Origin: Bryoerythrophyllum caledonicum
Taxonomy: Eukaryota > Streptophyta > Bryopsida > Pottiales > Pottiaceae
Assembly: GCA_963971425.1 (NCBI GenBank)
Contig: OZ020514.1
Coordinates: forward strand, 41,887,158 to 41,951,157
Length of the DNA stretch: 64,000 nucleotides
Direction of reading: 5' to 3'
Shown here piece by piece: positions 45,507-57,503 of this stretch (its first letter is position 1; every line of letters begins with the position of its first letter). The notes under the pieces were generated by a model. The model made no database searches and was not told where the DNA came from. It saw nothing but the letters and a program-made list of their open reading frames with translations. Position numbers and translations under genes: made by a program.

Positions 45507-45911
45507 TTTAGCTCAACTGAAGCTAAACCGTTAATCTATTCAAAGGTCTCATTTTAGCTCGAGTGGAGCTAAACTGTGAGCCATGAACAATCTAATAATT
45601 TAGCTTGACTCAGCTCAATGATCAACTTTGAATGGGATCATGACATTTACTCTCGTCTCAATCTTTGCTGTCATTATTTTTCTGTAGCAGATCGCCACGC
45701 CCTAGTCTTAATAAATTGTCATGTTCGATGTTGCTTATATAGTTTAGCTCAATTCAAGCTAAATTTTGAACCGCAAAATCAGATTGAGGGTATTATTTAA
45801 GACATGGTAAACTACCCTAGTGAAACTAAAGTTCATATTAAAACCAAAATAGTTGGGATTTTATTTCAAACCATTTTAAAATGACTATAGTTTAGCTCAA
45901 CTTGAGCTAAA
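45507..45911. repeat. Cluster of 21-bp TTTAGCTC...GAGCTAAA palindromes upstream of DUF7869 copy 2
   Basis: Four clear copies, each exactly 21 bp with TTTAGCT and AGCTAAA arms and a variable 7-base centre: 45,507-45,527, 45,553-45,573, 45,743-45,763 and 45,891-45,911, plus a decayed one near 45,600. The conserved arms and length with a changing centre suggest selection on or spread of the site itself. The same palindrome is scattered through E2. Confidence 0.85.
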
Positions 45912-47893
45912 CTGTTTGGCTGAAAATGATAATTTCTAATATCTCCATTTCCAATCTTGTCTAATATCTCTGTTGTAATAGATATGAATCTCCGACTTTG
46001 ATTTCAGCTCACTAGACATACATTTTGCCATCCTAATCATGTTGAAATATGGTCTTTTCTTTTGATATTGCAATCCAAGATGTCTTCTTTCGAGGAGGAC
46101 AAAGTTTGTGTTGGTGTTGCTTTTAACACATATCTACTTGAGTTTGATGTTGTTTCTTGTCGCCTTTGGGTTGGGACTACTATCGTTCTATAGAATACAA
46201 ATGGTGTCTGCGTCGTAGAGGGTTTAGTTTTATATTTAAGGCCAAGTGCAAATGTAGGTTCTTTTTGTCCCGCCTCGAATCACATGTCGTGGTCCAAGTG
46301 CCCAGTACGTTTGTTGAGGAAGAAGCTCCTGATGAATGGAGGTACCTGTTTAAAACTTGGCCTATTCAACAACTCTACCTAACTGAGGATACTAGTCTCT
46401 TGCATCACAACCTTGGAGACTATTATCACACTTGAATGAGTGAGCAAAACAAACCATTAGGTGAAACACTTGCTCCTATAAGAACTCTTCCAGAAATAAC
46501 CGTCCTCATGTTTCTAGGAAAGCTCAATTCCTCATGATCCATGAGTCCATCAATGTTGTAGCCGGCAATAACTGCTACCGCCAAAAATTGTGTCCAGCAC
46601 TATCCTAGGGCAAAAATTAAAGTTCCGCGGGCGTGCATGTGCGATGAGATTTTCGTTGAGTTTAGATATCCTATCAGATTTGACATTCATAGAGAGTTTT
46701 ATAGAAACCTTGCAGGTTGGAAGGTTGTGACTCTAAAGGAGGTAGGCGTTTGCTCGTTTACGTTGATGAAAACTATGGAAGTGAGTTTGAATACATTTTA
46801 TAGCAATGCCAACAATGTCGCTGCTCGATACGCAACTCAACACCACAAAAACATTGGTTTGCGTAAGCCTAGAAGTCATATCAATGTAGCTACTGCTACG
46901 CTTTGGGCCATCCATGATAGGTTGCCGACCACATGCCCCTTAAGTCTTGTTTTCCCCCCGTCTGGCAAAATGGTTATTGCAAAGGTCCTTCGAGCAAGTT
47001 TAAAGTGGACAAGTCAATTACCGCTACTTGAAAAACACCTCATAGATTGTGGGTTGCCTCCAATCTCAACCTCAAACTTGACTATGATACGGCAATTGAG
47101 CTTCTATAAGTTCTCTTTGAAGAAAGGAGAAGACAATTTTGCCAGATTTTCTACTTGTGACAAATATGAGAACCAAAAGAAACTGACTCAACCTCAAATA
47201 CATGCATTATTTTTGTGGCAAAAAAAGATTCAACATCACATCGATTCTACTTTTTCACATCAAGACTTGTACTATCTAAACAGATTTGAATCAAAATGAT
47301 TGCTCTAAGAGGTTGTAACCATTATGCATGATAAGACAGCTTCATCCATTTTTCCACATAAGATGAAACACTTAGACGGTCTTATGAAGTTGCTTCTTGC
47401 AATTATTGGCATGCTCGCACATGGTCCTGAAAATGTGCATTATGGTCTCGATCTATAGTCTCACAATGTCAATTACATGGTCAGGTTGTTTGCAAAACTT
47501 TTGCGCGACCTTGAGGCGCCTTCCAAATTGTCGTCTTGGACACTCTTTCTAAATTTTAGTTCTCATCTATTGTAAGAGCAGTGCTACGTTGCACAGGGGT
47601 TTGTTTGATCCTTTAGGCCAAATTCCAAATATATCGGTTCAGAGGAGGCCTTTGCTTCCAATTTTGAATGTGCAAATGGACATCGTAGTAGGTGATAACA
47701 AGAATAGGTATGTTTTTTAATTTTTGGTATCTTCTATTGCAAAATGCATCTTCGGCAAGGTACATGCTAATTTCATGCTAGTTGGTTATAGGCACAATGA
47801 TGTAGATGCATTGTGTGGTCATTGGAGCATGGCATTAAGGAAGGAGAGTTTTCCAACCATTCCTCTTCTTATGAAGTCCTTTATGACAAATGA

Positions 47894-48000
47894 GCTAGTT
47901 TCCACAATCCTACACTTCATCCATCTGAGACAGTTTCCACAATCCTACACTTCATCCATCTGAGACAGTTTCCACAATCCTACACTTCATTCATCCTAAA
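47894..48000 (+). repeat. 35-bp tandem repeat within DUF7869 copy 2, three copies
   Basis: AGTTTCCACAATCCTACACT with TCATCCATCTGAGAC repeats at about 47,895, 47,931 and 47,966. Copy 1 has this segment once (about 1687-1722), so the expansion arose in copy 2. The units are almost identical, so it is recent. Confidence 0.88.
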
Positions 48001-48073
48001 CCATCTGGATGCATCTAGATGCTCAATGAGTAAGTATAAATTGTCATGTCATGACAACAACTTGCTTCCAAAG

Positions 48074-48236
48074 AACACCATATTCATTATATTGGGAGAT
48101 TTCCATGATTTTGATTTAGTGCACATTCAGCTCGAGTAGGGCTGAATGTGCATAGTGGGTATATTTTAGAGCTCAAGAGCAACATACGTATTAAATTGGG
48201 AGGCTCACAATCTCCCAATATAATGAATATGGTGTT
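48074..48236. mobile_element. 163-bp MITE with perfect 26-bp terminal inverted repeats
   Basis: The left repeat is 48,074-48,099 and the right 48,211-48,236, exact complements of each other (right end ...GAATATGGTGTT). It is flanked by a 4-bp duplication AAAG (48,070-48,073 and 48,237-48,240). Copy 1 reads CTTCCTAAGGGAGG at the empty site, confirming the insertion. The right half and terminus match the 3' ends of both DUF7869 copies. An internal hairpin with 11-bp arms (GCACATTCAGC / GCTGAATGTGC, 48,121-48,151) resembles the dispersed TTTAGCTC palindrome. It has no coding capacity and would move only with help from a full element. Confidence 0.92.
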
Positions 48237-49933
48237 AAAGGGAGGAGAAGGCAATGACATTAAAATTGTGGAAGGAGTATTCTAAAGGGAGGTCATTATG
48301 ACCTCATGGAGAACCCAATGCATTCCAGCCTTCTGCAATGCGACATCTCCCGAAGGAGCTAAAGGGACTGCTAGGATTCATTGATGATTGGTAGCGATGA
48401 TGGCGGGAGTCGATTGAAGCCTACAGACGTTTTGAGCCTCTATTATACTATTGGAAAGGTGTTAGAGATGCTCTTACTTTTCCCATGGAAACCCCCATAT
48501 CAATGCAAGAGGACTTTTGGCCAACGACAATAATGGCCCATGCCGTCAAAGATGAGTTAACAATAGAGGGTGATATTTGCAAAGAGTATGTTGAAGATGA
48601 CCATTTTGTTGAGTAGAGGCGTGGTCGTCTCCCCCTTCATTTTGAATTCAATATGATATTTTTGCAGGGTAATTGTCGCGTTGTGGCCCTGTGACAAAGA
48701 CAAACAAGTTTGGATTGCACAAACAATGTTAGATCTAAACTTAAATCGTGTTAGGCCAAACATAGTCCTCATCCAATTATTTTCTCCTATATCGAGCGAT
48801 CTACATGTTAAACCTTCCTGTAAAGATTGGAATGTAGATGACAACTTTTGATGGACGGTTGAAAATGAAATAGCCATGAAATGGAAGAGTATTGGTTCTC
48901 TTTTGACTACTTGGAAATGAAAGACCAAAAATAAAGATGGAGGTTGTGGTAAAGGTAAATAATCAACCACAAAAATTTCAAGGAGGTAAATAGAGATCAT
49001 AAAGGACTCATTGGCAACACTAGTTGCGTCCGGATAATAATAGCAGTAAATCTATAAACTTTGATTTTAGAAGATTGCAAATTGTGATGAGTAGTGCTTC
49101 TTATAGTATGGTTAGGTCTTTTGGTGTTAATTTGATAGATAACAACATTCCAATCATTAATATTTAGGTTGCTAATCATTCTCGTATAGTATAAATTAGT
49201 TTACCGTATAGGTCAATACATGCTAAATTGTTGGCATGGTGTTCATTCAATTGTGTTTTGAGTATCGGTCAATAAGTTAAGTTTGATTCTCGTCTTTCAA
49301 TAGTACAATGTCATAAACAACCTCCTCTACTAGGGCGTATTATCTAAATCTTTCCTTCACAATTTGTAATATGAATCAAATGGCCGTGCCCACTTTAGCT
49401 CAAATCAAGTTTATGTGAGTACGAGGTACTATTTTTTTACTGCTGCATCAGATAGTGCACACTTTAGCTCGAACCAAGTTGAAGTGTGTCGAGTGCAGTC
49501 ACCTAATTTTCTACTAGTATGTTGTGGAACTCATATCTTTGGTATGTACGTAATGTAAAGCACAAAGGGAATTGCGATCATTGAATTGCTAATTTGAATT
49601 TCTAATGATGTATTTGTTACTTGGTTACGATGTGACATTTGTTCAATCTTTTACCACTACCAAGCCAAATTGTGGGGACAGTGTTATTTGAAAATCTTCA
49701 ATAAACACTCAAATATGTGATTAAAAGTAATCATCTTTCCAACTATTATCAAAGTATGATATGTGATATAATGTCTACTCTAATGCCTATAACATTAAGG
49801 CTTTTCATTGTCGAACACAATCTACCAATTAAATAGAAACTCTTTTATACAAAAATAAGATATTTCATAGTATAGGGTTTAGATAGACACTTTATCCCTA
49901 ATGCACAATTATATAAATTTGTAAGACAATAAA

Positions 49934-49959
49934 TCTTCCAATATAAGCAATATGGTTTT
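49934..49959 (+). repeat. 3' terminal repeat of DUF7869 copy 2
   Basis: TCTTCCAATATAAGCAATAT then GGTTTT, about 22 of 26 identical to the MITE right end. Confidence 0.65.
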
Positions 49960-52860
49960 TTGAATTTGAGTGAAGTAAATTTTATTTAAGCAAGAATGAA
50001 TTAAAGTTACCAATGTTAAATCATTGTTTAACCTAGGTAAAAGTAAAAGAACAAGGTATAAATGATTTAACTTTTAACCAAACGATGAACTTCTATTTAT
50101 ATTAGGGTAATTGAAAATAAACTCTAAATTAAAAGATTAATCCAAAAAGGACAATAACTTGTCACCATTATCCTAAATTATTGCCTTTAACTGTCACCAT
50201 TATCCTAAATTACCTTTACTTCAAAGATTACTTAAATTGAATCAACTCAACTTAAATTTTTCTTTTTTTTCTTTTTTACCTCTCATCATGCCTCATGGTA
50301 ATCTCACGAGTTACTGGACCTCACAAATGTATCCAACCTCACCAACTTAGACCTAAGGTAAAATACGTTTATCATATACACTTCCAATGATGATGCAATC
50401 TTTAATAATAACAATCGTATTCTAATATACAACAAGATGATTTCAAAGCTCTGCCATTAAGGTTGAGGCTTTTATATGCCTACTATCACATGAACACAAT
50501 ACCATTGCTCAACACACCACTTATAACGATAGGAACAACACAGTTACTTGCAATTAAGGGGATTCAGAACATTCACAAGACACAAATTTCAACATGACTA
50601 TACCCAGGCGGCTCCACCATGCCAAATTCCGCCAATTGATCCTAGAGTGCATTTATTTGCCTTCACTACTACAAGCTTGCTACCACTGTTGTTGACTACA
50701 CCGCGCTATGATGATTTTTTGTTGCCGTAATGTCGTTCCTACACCGCAAAAATCACCTCCGCCTGCCGTGCTTCTCCCTTGAATACGTTGCTTAGCAGTG
50801 CCTCCTCTTGCCCTTGCTCTTCTCAAGGTTTTTGAACTCAGCGTGTCCACGACTGCGCAACTGTGGCAACCACGATTCCTCATGCGCATCGCCCTCACCA
50901 TAGCTTGGTTCTAAGTGGAGAAAAAAATCAAAACCCACGAAACATTGGATAACCTTCAAAGCTTGTCCTCACCTTAACTATATGAACCGTTGTTCACACG
51001 TCATTGCCCTGCTCACACCATGACTTTCTACTCTCACCATGGCAAGCCCCTTTGCTACGCCTAGTCCACTTTCAACATCGAACTCTTTCTCAGCACCCCG
51101 GCCAGATCACTTGTACTTCTTCCATAAAACACACACACACTCTAGAGATTGAGACCTCACTCATTCACATCAACTATCAGTGCAACTCTAGTGCCCACTC
51201 CTCACCCCGTGCCTAAAGACACAATCACCATGCGCCCACCACATTACTCTACATGCGGTCTCTACCTAATCATTTCAACACGCACCTTTTGTTGACTTGT
51301 GCACGTCGTGCACGCATAATCCTCATAATTCTTTGTATTTTTTTCCCTTGCATTGATCTCCTCCAATCCTTCGTGCTCTATGCACTTGCAATCAATCACA
51401 AATTATGGACAACGCTTGCAAGCACGTAGACCTTTTTTAAATTCCCTTGTCGTACAACCTTCATTTAGCAACGTCGGTGCGGCCATAGCCAACCAGCCCT
51501 TCACAACCAGCCTCGCCCTTGACAATCCGCACCGCAAGATCCTCAACATGTAGCTTGTTTTTTCCGTCGCCATTGTGGCACGCAGCCATCACGACTTCCT
51601 CGATATTGTTGCTCCTACAACGTACACAAGCCTCAAACCCTATTTTGAGAATCTACTTAGCTTTGTATCCTTTTCTATCCTTTACCATGTCATAATTGAT
51701 ACATTTGCTCTCAATATCTAACACCTAACCAAGTAAAGACCCACTATAGCTCATATCTGGTCTCCCAGCCATGGCTCGGTTCTACCTAGATGCCATAGCC
51801 ATATCCAATGAAGTCATGGCTAGCCATAGCCACTTTTCCGTTCATAAATTTTATTTTCTCTCTTTTATCTTTTTTCTGCATCAAATGCTTCTTCTAACTC
51901 ATCTTCCACAATTTGTATTCCTCAACTTCTAATCCTTCACAAATTTATTTTTCTTCTAAACCTTAATACTTTTCTACTTTTAATAATTTTTTGTGTGTTA
52001 AAACTCCTGATTAATTCTTTAAAGCCGATGAGCTTTCCTAGCCTCTGGAAGTCTACAGGTGTATTAGATGATGCAAAATTACATCTACATCTTGGGTACA
52101 ATTTGGCACAAAAAATCTACACACTCAGTTCACGGCAATCACTAGAGCTTGTTGATGTTTACACGGATTAACATATCCATGGTCCCCATAGATGCCCATC
52201 TTCATCTACCTCTAAATCATAATCTGCACTACAATTCTATTATCTTTCGAGGTGGCTAGTAGCACTTGCTACAAGGTTCTTGTGCTAAAATGAACCATAA
52301 TTAATTTATCGGTCTCAAAGGTTAACACCTAACTTTCATACTCCTACTTTGATTAATTCATCCCCAATCTCCACCGTAAGTACCAATTTTTCTTGCTTCT
52401 TCTACTTGCACTACATCTTATTTCCATTTTCTCTTTTGCTTCTTGCAAGGATAAGTTTTTCTTCTACACCCAATCTCTCATCTAACACTAATTCAATGAT
52501 TACTTTTGGAGCTCCACCACAGCTACATAAACCTATCACTTGTTTTTGTCAATAACCACTATTTTTAACAATTTAGTCTAAAATCAAATGGAAGCCAATT
52601 TTTGGGCTCACAGCCCTCTTAACGAGGTGCTAACATTGAGACCCCTTTTTTGAATGCCACCCGCTGCCAGCAATTTTTTTTGGGCAAATTTTTGCCAGAA
52701 ACTTACTTAATAAACTAGTGGGGTACCCGTGTCCTTTGGACACTTTTCTTGCACCCTCTTAATTTTTGTTGGATGAGTTTATTTACTGGGAACAAACGGA
52801 CCAACATCAAGCTTAGCATATTGTATGGTTGTTATTACCGCGGCAAGGACAATCATTAAT
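49960..52860. other. AT- and pyrimidine-rich interval, no gene
   Basis: I see no convincing gene, RNA or element. A small direct repeat (TGTCACCATTATCCTAAATT) occurs twice at about 50,161 and 50,191. Open frames here are short, lack family motifs and sit in low-complexity C/T-rich sequence. Confidence 0.5.
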
Positions 52861-53439
52861 ATCTAGGTTTGCAAGGTACAATTGAGGTTAATGGGCGATT
52901 ATACATACGTTCACATAATTTACTCTTGAAGCACAAAAAATATATTAAAGTGAAGCAAAATAAACTTTTTAAAATAGAAGTACCACACCATACATGTCGA
53001 CACAATATAAGACCATTTTACAAAAAAATTATAGACCGCATGGAGCACTTGCTGGAGAGCATCCAGCGCGACATGAAGAGCTAGCTAGTCGGTACTACTC
53101 CTCCTCTCTTCTTTGTAATATAACCTTATGGTGAATGAAATCAGTGACGTTTTATTATATCAGAAAGGGTAAACTATACAATGAGGTATTTCCCCCCCTA
53201 CAAAGAGCGTCTACTTCTTACTGCAGAATGTTCAACTCAATACATACAGTATTAACACTTTAGAAACAACACACCATTTGTAGCTAAGCTGTAATCAAGA
53301 ATAGCCCATAAAAATGAAGCTCCTCAAAAATACAGGTTAATAGTTTCTGATATGAGAACCTACTAATTTATTCCTCCCTCAGGCATAAGAAACTCAAAAT
53401 CCTTGGGCTATTTCTCGAGCTCATACACATTCTAAGTAA

Positions 53440-54170
53440 AGCGTTTCTTGAAGAGCGTGTTGCGAGGTTTGTTTGGGTCTCGCACTTTCGCCTTGCTTCC
53501 TCTCCCACGACTACCAGTGCTGTACATCAAACGAAGTTGTTAGGACTATTCATGAGTACATACTTAGTTCATGTGACACTAATATTCCGTGAGAGAATTT
53601 GAGGCGCCCACTTGTACTCCATGTAAACCCGGCCATCAGCTCCCGAAATACTGCTCATGTTGCCATGCCTTTGAATAGCCCTGTTTCGTGTGATGTCATC
53701 CACATCCTCGTCCAACGGCTCGATTCTCATCGCCTCCCCTCCAGCATGAAGCACCTGAAAACAGATCAATTGGTTGATGAAATGAACCTAGGTTGGGCAA
53801 CCCTAAAAGAAAGAAGAAGATGAAGATGAAGAGGTACCCTAGTTAGCAGGCCCATCTCGTCATCAAGGCTGTGGTAGCTCAACTCTGCCCAGATGCTAAC
53901 GTTGCCTGTCCACAAAGGTCGACCTGCAGATCAAACTGATGCAATCAAAAGTTTCAAATTGAGGTTTTCTGCGTTAACTCTCTACCAAATCACCACGTAA
54001 CCATCCGCGTCCGTCTCGACCTGTCCGCCGAGAAACTTGGACGCCGGCTCGTGCCCAATTGCAAAGAACAGCCCGCTCACCTCCAGCATCGTCTCCTCCC
54101 TGCTCATCAAGTTCTTGACCTTCAACTCCGACAACAACCCGCCCTTGTTTCCCTTCGCCTCCGTCATTGT
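53440..54170 (-). pseudogene. Exon-like fragments of host origin, including a thioredoxin reductase piece
   Basis: Minus strand, 54,170-53,986: [20 protein letters not shown] then [20 protein letters not shown] and DADGYVVI closely match the C-terminal half of plant NADPH-thioredoxin reductase, ending at a GT donor. The next exon-like block (53,932-53,838) begins after CTGCAG and reads GRPLWTGNVSIWAELSYHSL then DDEMGLLTR. A clean GT-AG intron of about 80 bp joins it to VLHAGGEAMRIEPLDEDVDD... (53,757-53,575). A further block (53,520-53,400) reads GRGSKAKVRDPNKPRN. The later blocks are not thioredoxin reductase and I cannot name them. No FAD/NADPH domains or CxxC site are present, so the set is a partial or chimeric pseudogene, perhaps gathered by a transposon. 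Confidence 0.6.
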
Positions 54171-54257
54171 GCCAATAATCAGCGTCACCGTGATTGCAGC
54201 CAATAAGATTAAAAGTTTGTTGTTGATTTTTGGTGAGTTTGGGTATACAAGCTGTAG

Positions 54258-54297
54258 TTTTGAGGCGTTTTGAGGCGTTTTGAGGCGTTTTGAGGAT
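54258..54297 (+). repeat. 10-bp tandem repeat GAGGCGTTTT, four copies
   Basis: TTTTGAGGCG-type units repeat perfectly about four times. Too short and regular to be a gene. Confidence 0.9.
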
Positions 54298-54299
54298 GC

Positions 54300-55520
54300 T
54301 CGTTTAGAAGGCGCCGAGCCACAAGGTCGTCCTGTTCGAGTGCTGCGTTGTGCGCGACGTTGATTTTGTTGGGATTCGTCAAGCAGCCAAAGGAGCCGAA
54401 GGACTTTTGGTCTGCTACCGAAGATGTACAAACCCTAACTGATCATGGCGATCGGGATCCACCTTGCAAAACCCCTGCACTCGACTCATCAATCAAACTA
54501 GGCCTAGCAGCAATCCCACTCAAAATCACCATCGCTCCTCCGCCATCGCTCCTCCACTTCACTTACATAGGTGTTGAACTGCCGCACAAAGCTTGGTTTT
54601 CGATGACGTACCACTTTTTCATCCAATCTCGACGCGTTCATCCATCGACGTATTCATCCACTTGACGTGTTCTTCATCATGTATTCTTTTATAGGATATA
54701 GATGACATGGCGATTTTGACATATTCAAAATGAATGGTTTTGGGGTTCCTAGGTGCCACTCACGGTTTAGAGTTGAAAGGATGTGAGCCTGTCTCCCGCC
54801 GTAGTGGAGCTGCTTGCAGCCGTCATGCGCCGCCTCCGTCGCGTCTCGGCAGCCTGTTCCCCTCCTTCTCTTGTCCTACGCGTGCTACACCCTACATATA
54901 CTTGCGCGCCATCGCCAGCAATAGCGCATTTAAGATTAGAACCAAGTTGCCAATCGAAGCACTTCGCTGTCCAAAGTTTGCCAAAAGCAAGACAATCCCA
55001 GAGTTTCTATCGCCAAATGAATCCGCTGTGAATGTGGTGATGGCGCGCATTGAAGCATTGCTGTGAATACTGTGACGGCGGTGATGGCAGCGAGTGTGGC
55101 GCGCATTGAACAAGAGCAGCGGGGGAGCTTCGCTGCTGGCAACAAGACAGTGTCACAAATTGTGGGCGTTCGTGATAGCGGCGTTTGTGGCACCATTGTC
55201 ATGATAAATCTCTTTGCAACCAGGGAGTTTCTAAACCTTGGTCTTTATTTTCTCGAATTGCATGTTCTAGTTGTATCTAAGGTTTATGCATGGCTCCCAA
55301 GCTGCACTCTTCTTTGTCTAAATTCTAGTATGATGGAAGAGTGCCGAGAGATAGTTTGGAGACTATGGTAGAAAGCTTAGAGGGTGTCCAGGTGTATAGT
55401 GAGGGTTCAGAGATTGCCTAGGCAGGGGAGGTCGCTCTGCAAACCGCGTGATTATTCTCACGAAGAAGGCTAAATCAACCGCCAGTTCAGACTCTGATGT
55501 GTAGATTCTTGACGCAGCCA
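54300..55520. other. Interval between exon fragments and hAT2, no gene identified
   Basis: Open frames on both strands lack family motifs. GTGATGGC(G/A) ... GGCGCGCATTGAA is duplicated at about 55,036-55,053 and 55,081-55,110. The segment probably includes the 5' non-coding part of hAT2, but no terminal inverted repeat was found. Confidence 0.4.
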
Positions 55521-55531
55521 TCGGGAGTCCC

Positions 55532-57503
55532 ATGACCCAGGCCGCGCGGCACAGGCAGCAAAGCTATAAACACAATCGCCATTTTCAAGATAGTTGGGCT
55601 GCACACCTACCGTGGGCGGAGTTGGTGCTGGGCCGTGACAAGCGTGTCTGCCAGGTGCGATGCAAGGTTTGCTCGGAGGTGGAGGGCCGGGAGAAGCTGT
55701 CTGTGACGAAGCTTCACTCCCTTTAGAAGCATGTTGGGAGGAGGAAGGCACTCATCGATTTTGGGAAAATCAAAAAAGGAGATCACTAAAATATGGCAAC
55801 CTGCCAGCATGTAAAAAATGAGCGCATAATTTTTGCAAGAGGAGGTACAGAGACTGTCGTCCAACAAATGATTGAAGGAGCGACTTGTGAAAAAAATAAA
55901 AATGTGCAATTCCGGGTTTTGTTTTGGCTTCTTAGCCAGGGACGACCAATGACGGACTTCGAGTCGTCTTGCATGTTGTTGAAGCAGCTAGCGGTGATTG
56001 ATTGCCCTCGCAAGCATTGGAGCACAACTGCGGGATGGGGCATGGCGGACAGCATGGCGTACGTACTTTCTAAGCACACAAAAAAAACCATACGTGAGGC
56101 TTTTTTTTTGCTTTTAGTAGACGAGGTAACCACTATCGACCATGAGAGTTGGCTCTTCGTTCATATGTATGTGGTGATTGAATTTACAAGAAGCAACATG
56201 TTATTGGCATTACAACGTCTAGCTCAAGGGAATGGTGCTCATGTTGTGAAGGAAGCTATTGTGTCTAATTTAACTTACCATGGTGGGCTGGATGTATAAG
56301 AAGTAGCAGAGAAATTTGTGTGCTTTGGCGCAGATGATCTTTCCATTTTCTAGGGATCTAGATCCGGCCTAACGACGTAGTTGAAGGAGCAAATCACTCC
56401 TTTCATGGTGGGAGTGCATTGCATGGCGCATCGCACCAATTTGGCAATGGAGCCGCTCTCCAATCTGCCAATTGTAGTTAAACTTGAATTGCTTTGCCAA
56501 TCCATGTACGCGTACTTCAGTACCAGTTCAAAGAAGCACTCTGAGTTTCAGAATCAAACTGACATTGTGGAAACAGAGGGTTTGAGAATGCTCAAAAACG
56601 TGAAAACACGTTGGATATCACTTCTTGAGCCACTTAGACAAGTGATGGAGGAATACAAAACCCTAGTAGTGAAGATGTGCAAAGATGGGGCATTGAAAGA
56701 GCCTGCCTTTACAGCAAAGCAGGCAACCGCGAGGGGGTCTGCAAAACTGAATTGTGACTTGTTGTGTGATGTCTCAACTTTGTTTGCTTTACCATGCATC
56801 ATGCCATTGCTAGAGTCTGTGAACACCTTGATGAAATTTGCTCAGTCATCTCATGTGTTTGTGAGTGATTATGTAGCGGCTGTGATGATCTACCAAGCGG
56901 AGCTGTACATGGTGTACGTAGATTCTGACTCATCGTACCAAAGGCAACATTTTCAGATGTTTTGTGATGTGATTGACAATCACTTGTACGCCATTGCGCA
57001 AGAGCGGGTGGTTGATTTGTATGACGGTTTGGAAAGCTTGGGAATCCAGATAAACGAGCATACTTATGTTGCACACATGTTGTGTGTTGTTTAAGGGAAT
57101 AGCTCTCTGTTAGTCGTTCTGATTTGTCTCAGGTGTTTACCTCGGTCAAGGTTCAATGTAAGGATGTTGCCGAAATTTGATACCCAAGTTGGAGAAGCGC
57201 TTTCTTGATTTCGATGTAATGAATGCTTTGTCTATTAGCTTTCCTCAGTTTTGGTTGCAGCAGAACTGTGATGAGCTTTTTGGTCTTCACATGAAGACCT
57301 TACGGTTGGGCAGCATGGATGATGAGCGGACATTTTCCACACTTGGCTTCATGAAGTCAAAAGTCCGCAGCCACTTGGACTATCATCTGGATGCGTGTAT
57401 TAAATTATTTGCTCAACCTTTCTATTTGCAGGATTCTTTTCCTCATGCGGCAGCAATCACACACTGGAGGGAGTCTTGTCAACGACTAGGTGTTGGATTG
57501 TAA
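55532..57503 (+). pseudogene. hAT element 2 transposase, broken
   Basis: A BED-like finger (CQVRCKVCSEVEG with HSL and KHVGRRKA, about 55,649-55,745) is followed by a central region: HWSTTAGWGMADSMAYVLSK, then GVHCMAHRTNLAMEPLSNLP and YFSTSSKKHSEF, typical of the DUF4371/ZNF862-like hAT group. The hAT C-terminal dimerisation block is DDERTFSTLGFMKSKVRSHL (about 57,320-57,380), with stop at 57,501. Stops at 55,723, 55,787, 56,297 and 57,092 and a frame change near 57,170 break it, but long open stretches (168 and 237 codons) show moderate age. It belongs to a different hAT lineage from hAT1. Confidence 0.8.

Larger units (their letters stand above)
46080..49037 (+). pseudogene. DUF7869-domain transposase-like protein, copy 2, heavily broken
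   Basis: This copy shows the N-terminal half missing from copy 1. MSSFEEDKVCV opens at 46,080; WDYYRSIEYKWCLRRRGFSF and a cysteine motif (FKAKCKCRFF) follow. The longest open stretch is 46,637-47,299: ATATLWAIHDRLPTTC, KWTSQLPLLEKHLIDCGLPP and CDKYENQKKLTQPQIHALFL. The DUF7869 core is recognisable as LNVQMDIVVGDNKN and VGYRHNDVDALCGHWSMALR (about 47,660-47,840), with HTHDDID changed to RHNDVDA, so it is likely inactive even apart from its many frame breaks. It is more worn than copy 1. Confidence 0.75.
46080..49959 (+). mobile_element. DUF7869-type DNA element, copy 2
   Basis: The coding part spans 46,080-49,037 and the 3' non-coding part ends in TCTTCCAATATAAGCAATAT plus GGTTTT (49,934-49,959), equivalent to 3301-3326 in copy 1. 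The last 150 bp align with copy 1 throughout. The 5' terminus was not found; the palindrome cluster at 45.5-45.9 kb may belong to the element's 5' region. It carries an inserted MITE of apparently the same family. Confidence 0.65.

Noticed and set aside
53440-53525. HMG-box gene exon
   Set aside because: KVRDPNKPRN recalls the KDPNKPKRP start of HMG boxes, but the following residues do not fit the domain.
54734-55066. Open frame of 110 codons before hAT2
   Set aside because: Competing frames of similar length overlap on both strands and none shows a recognisable domain.
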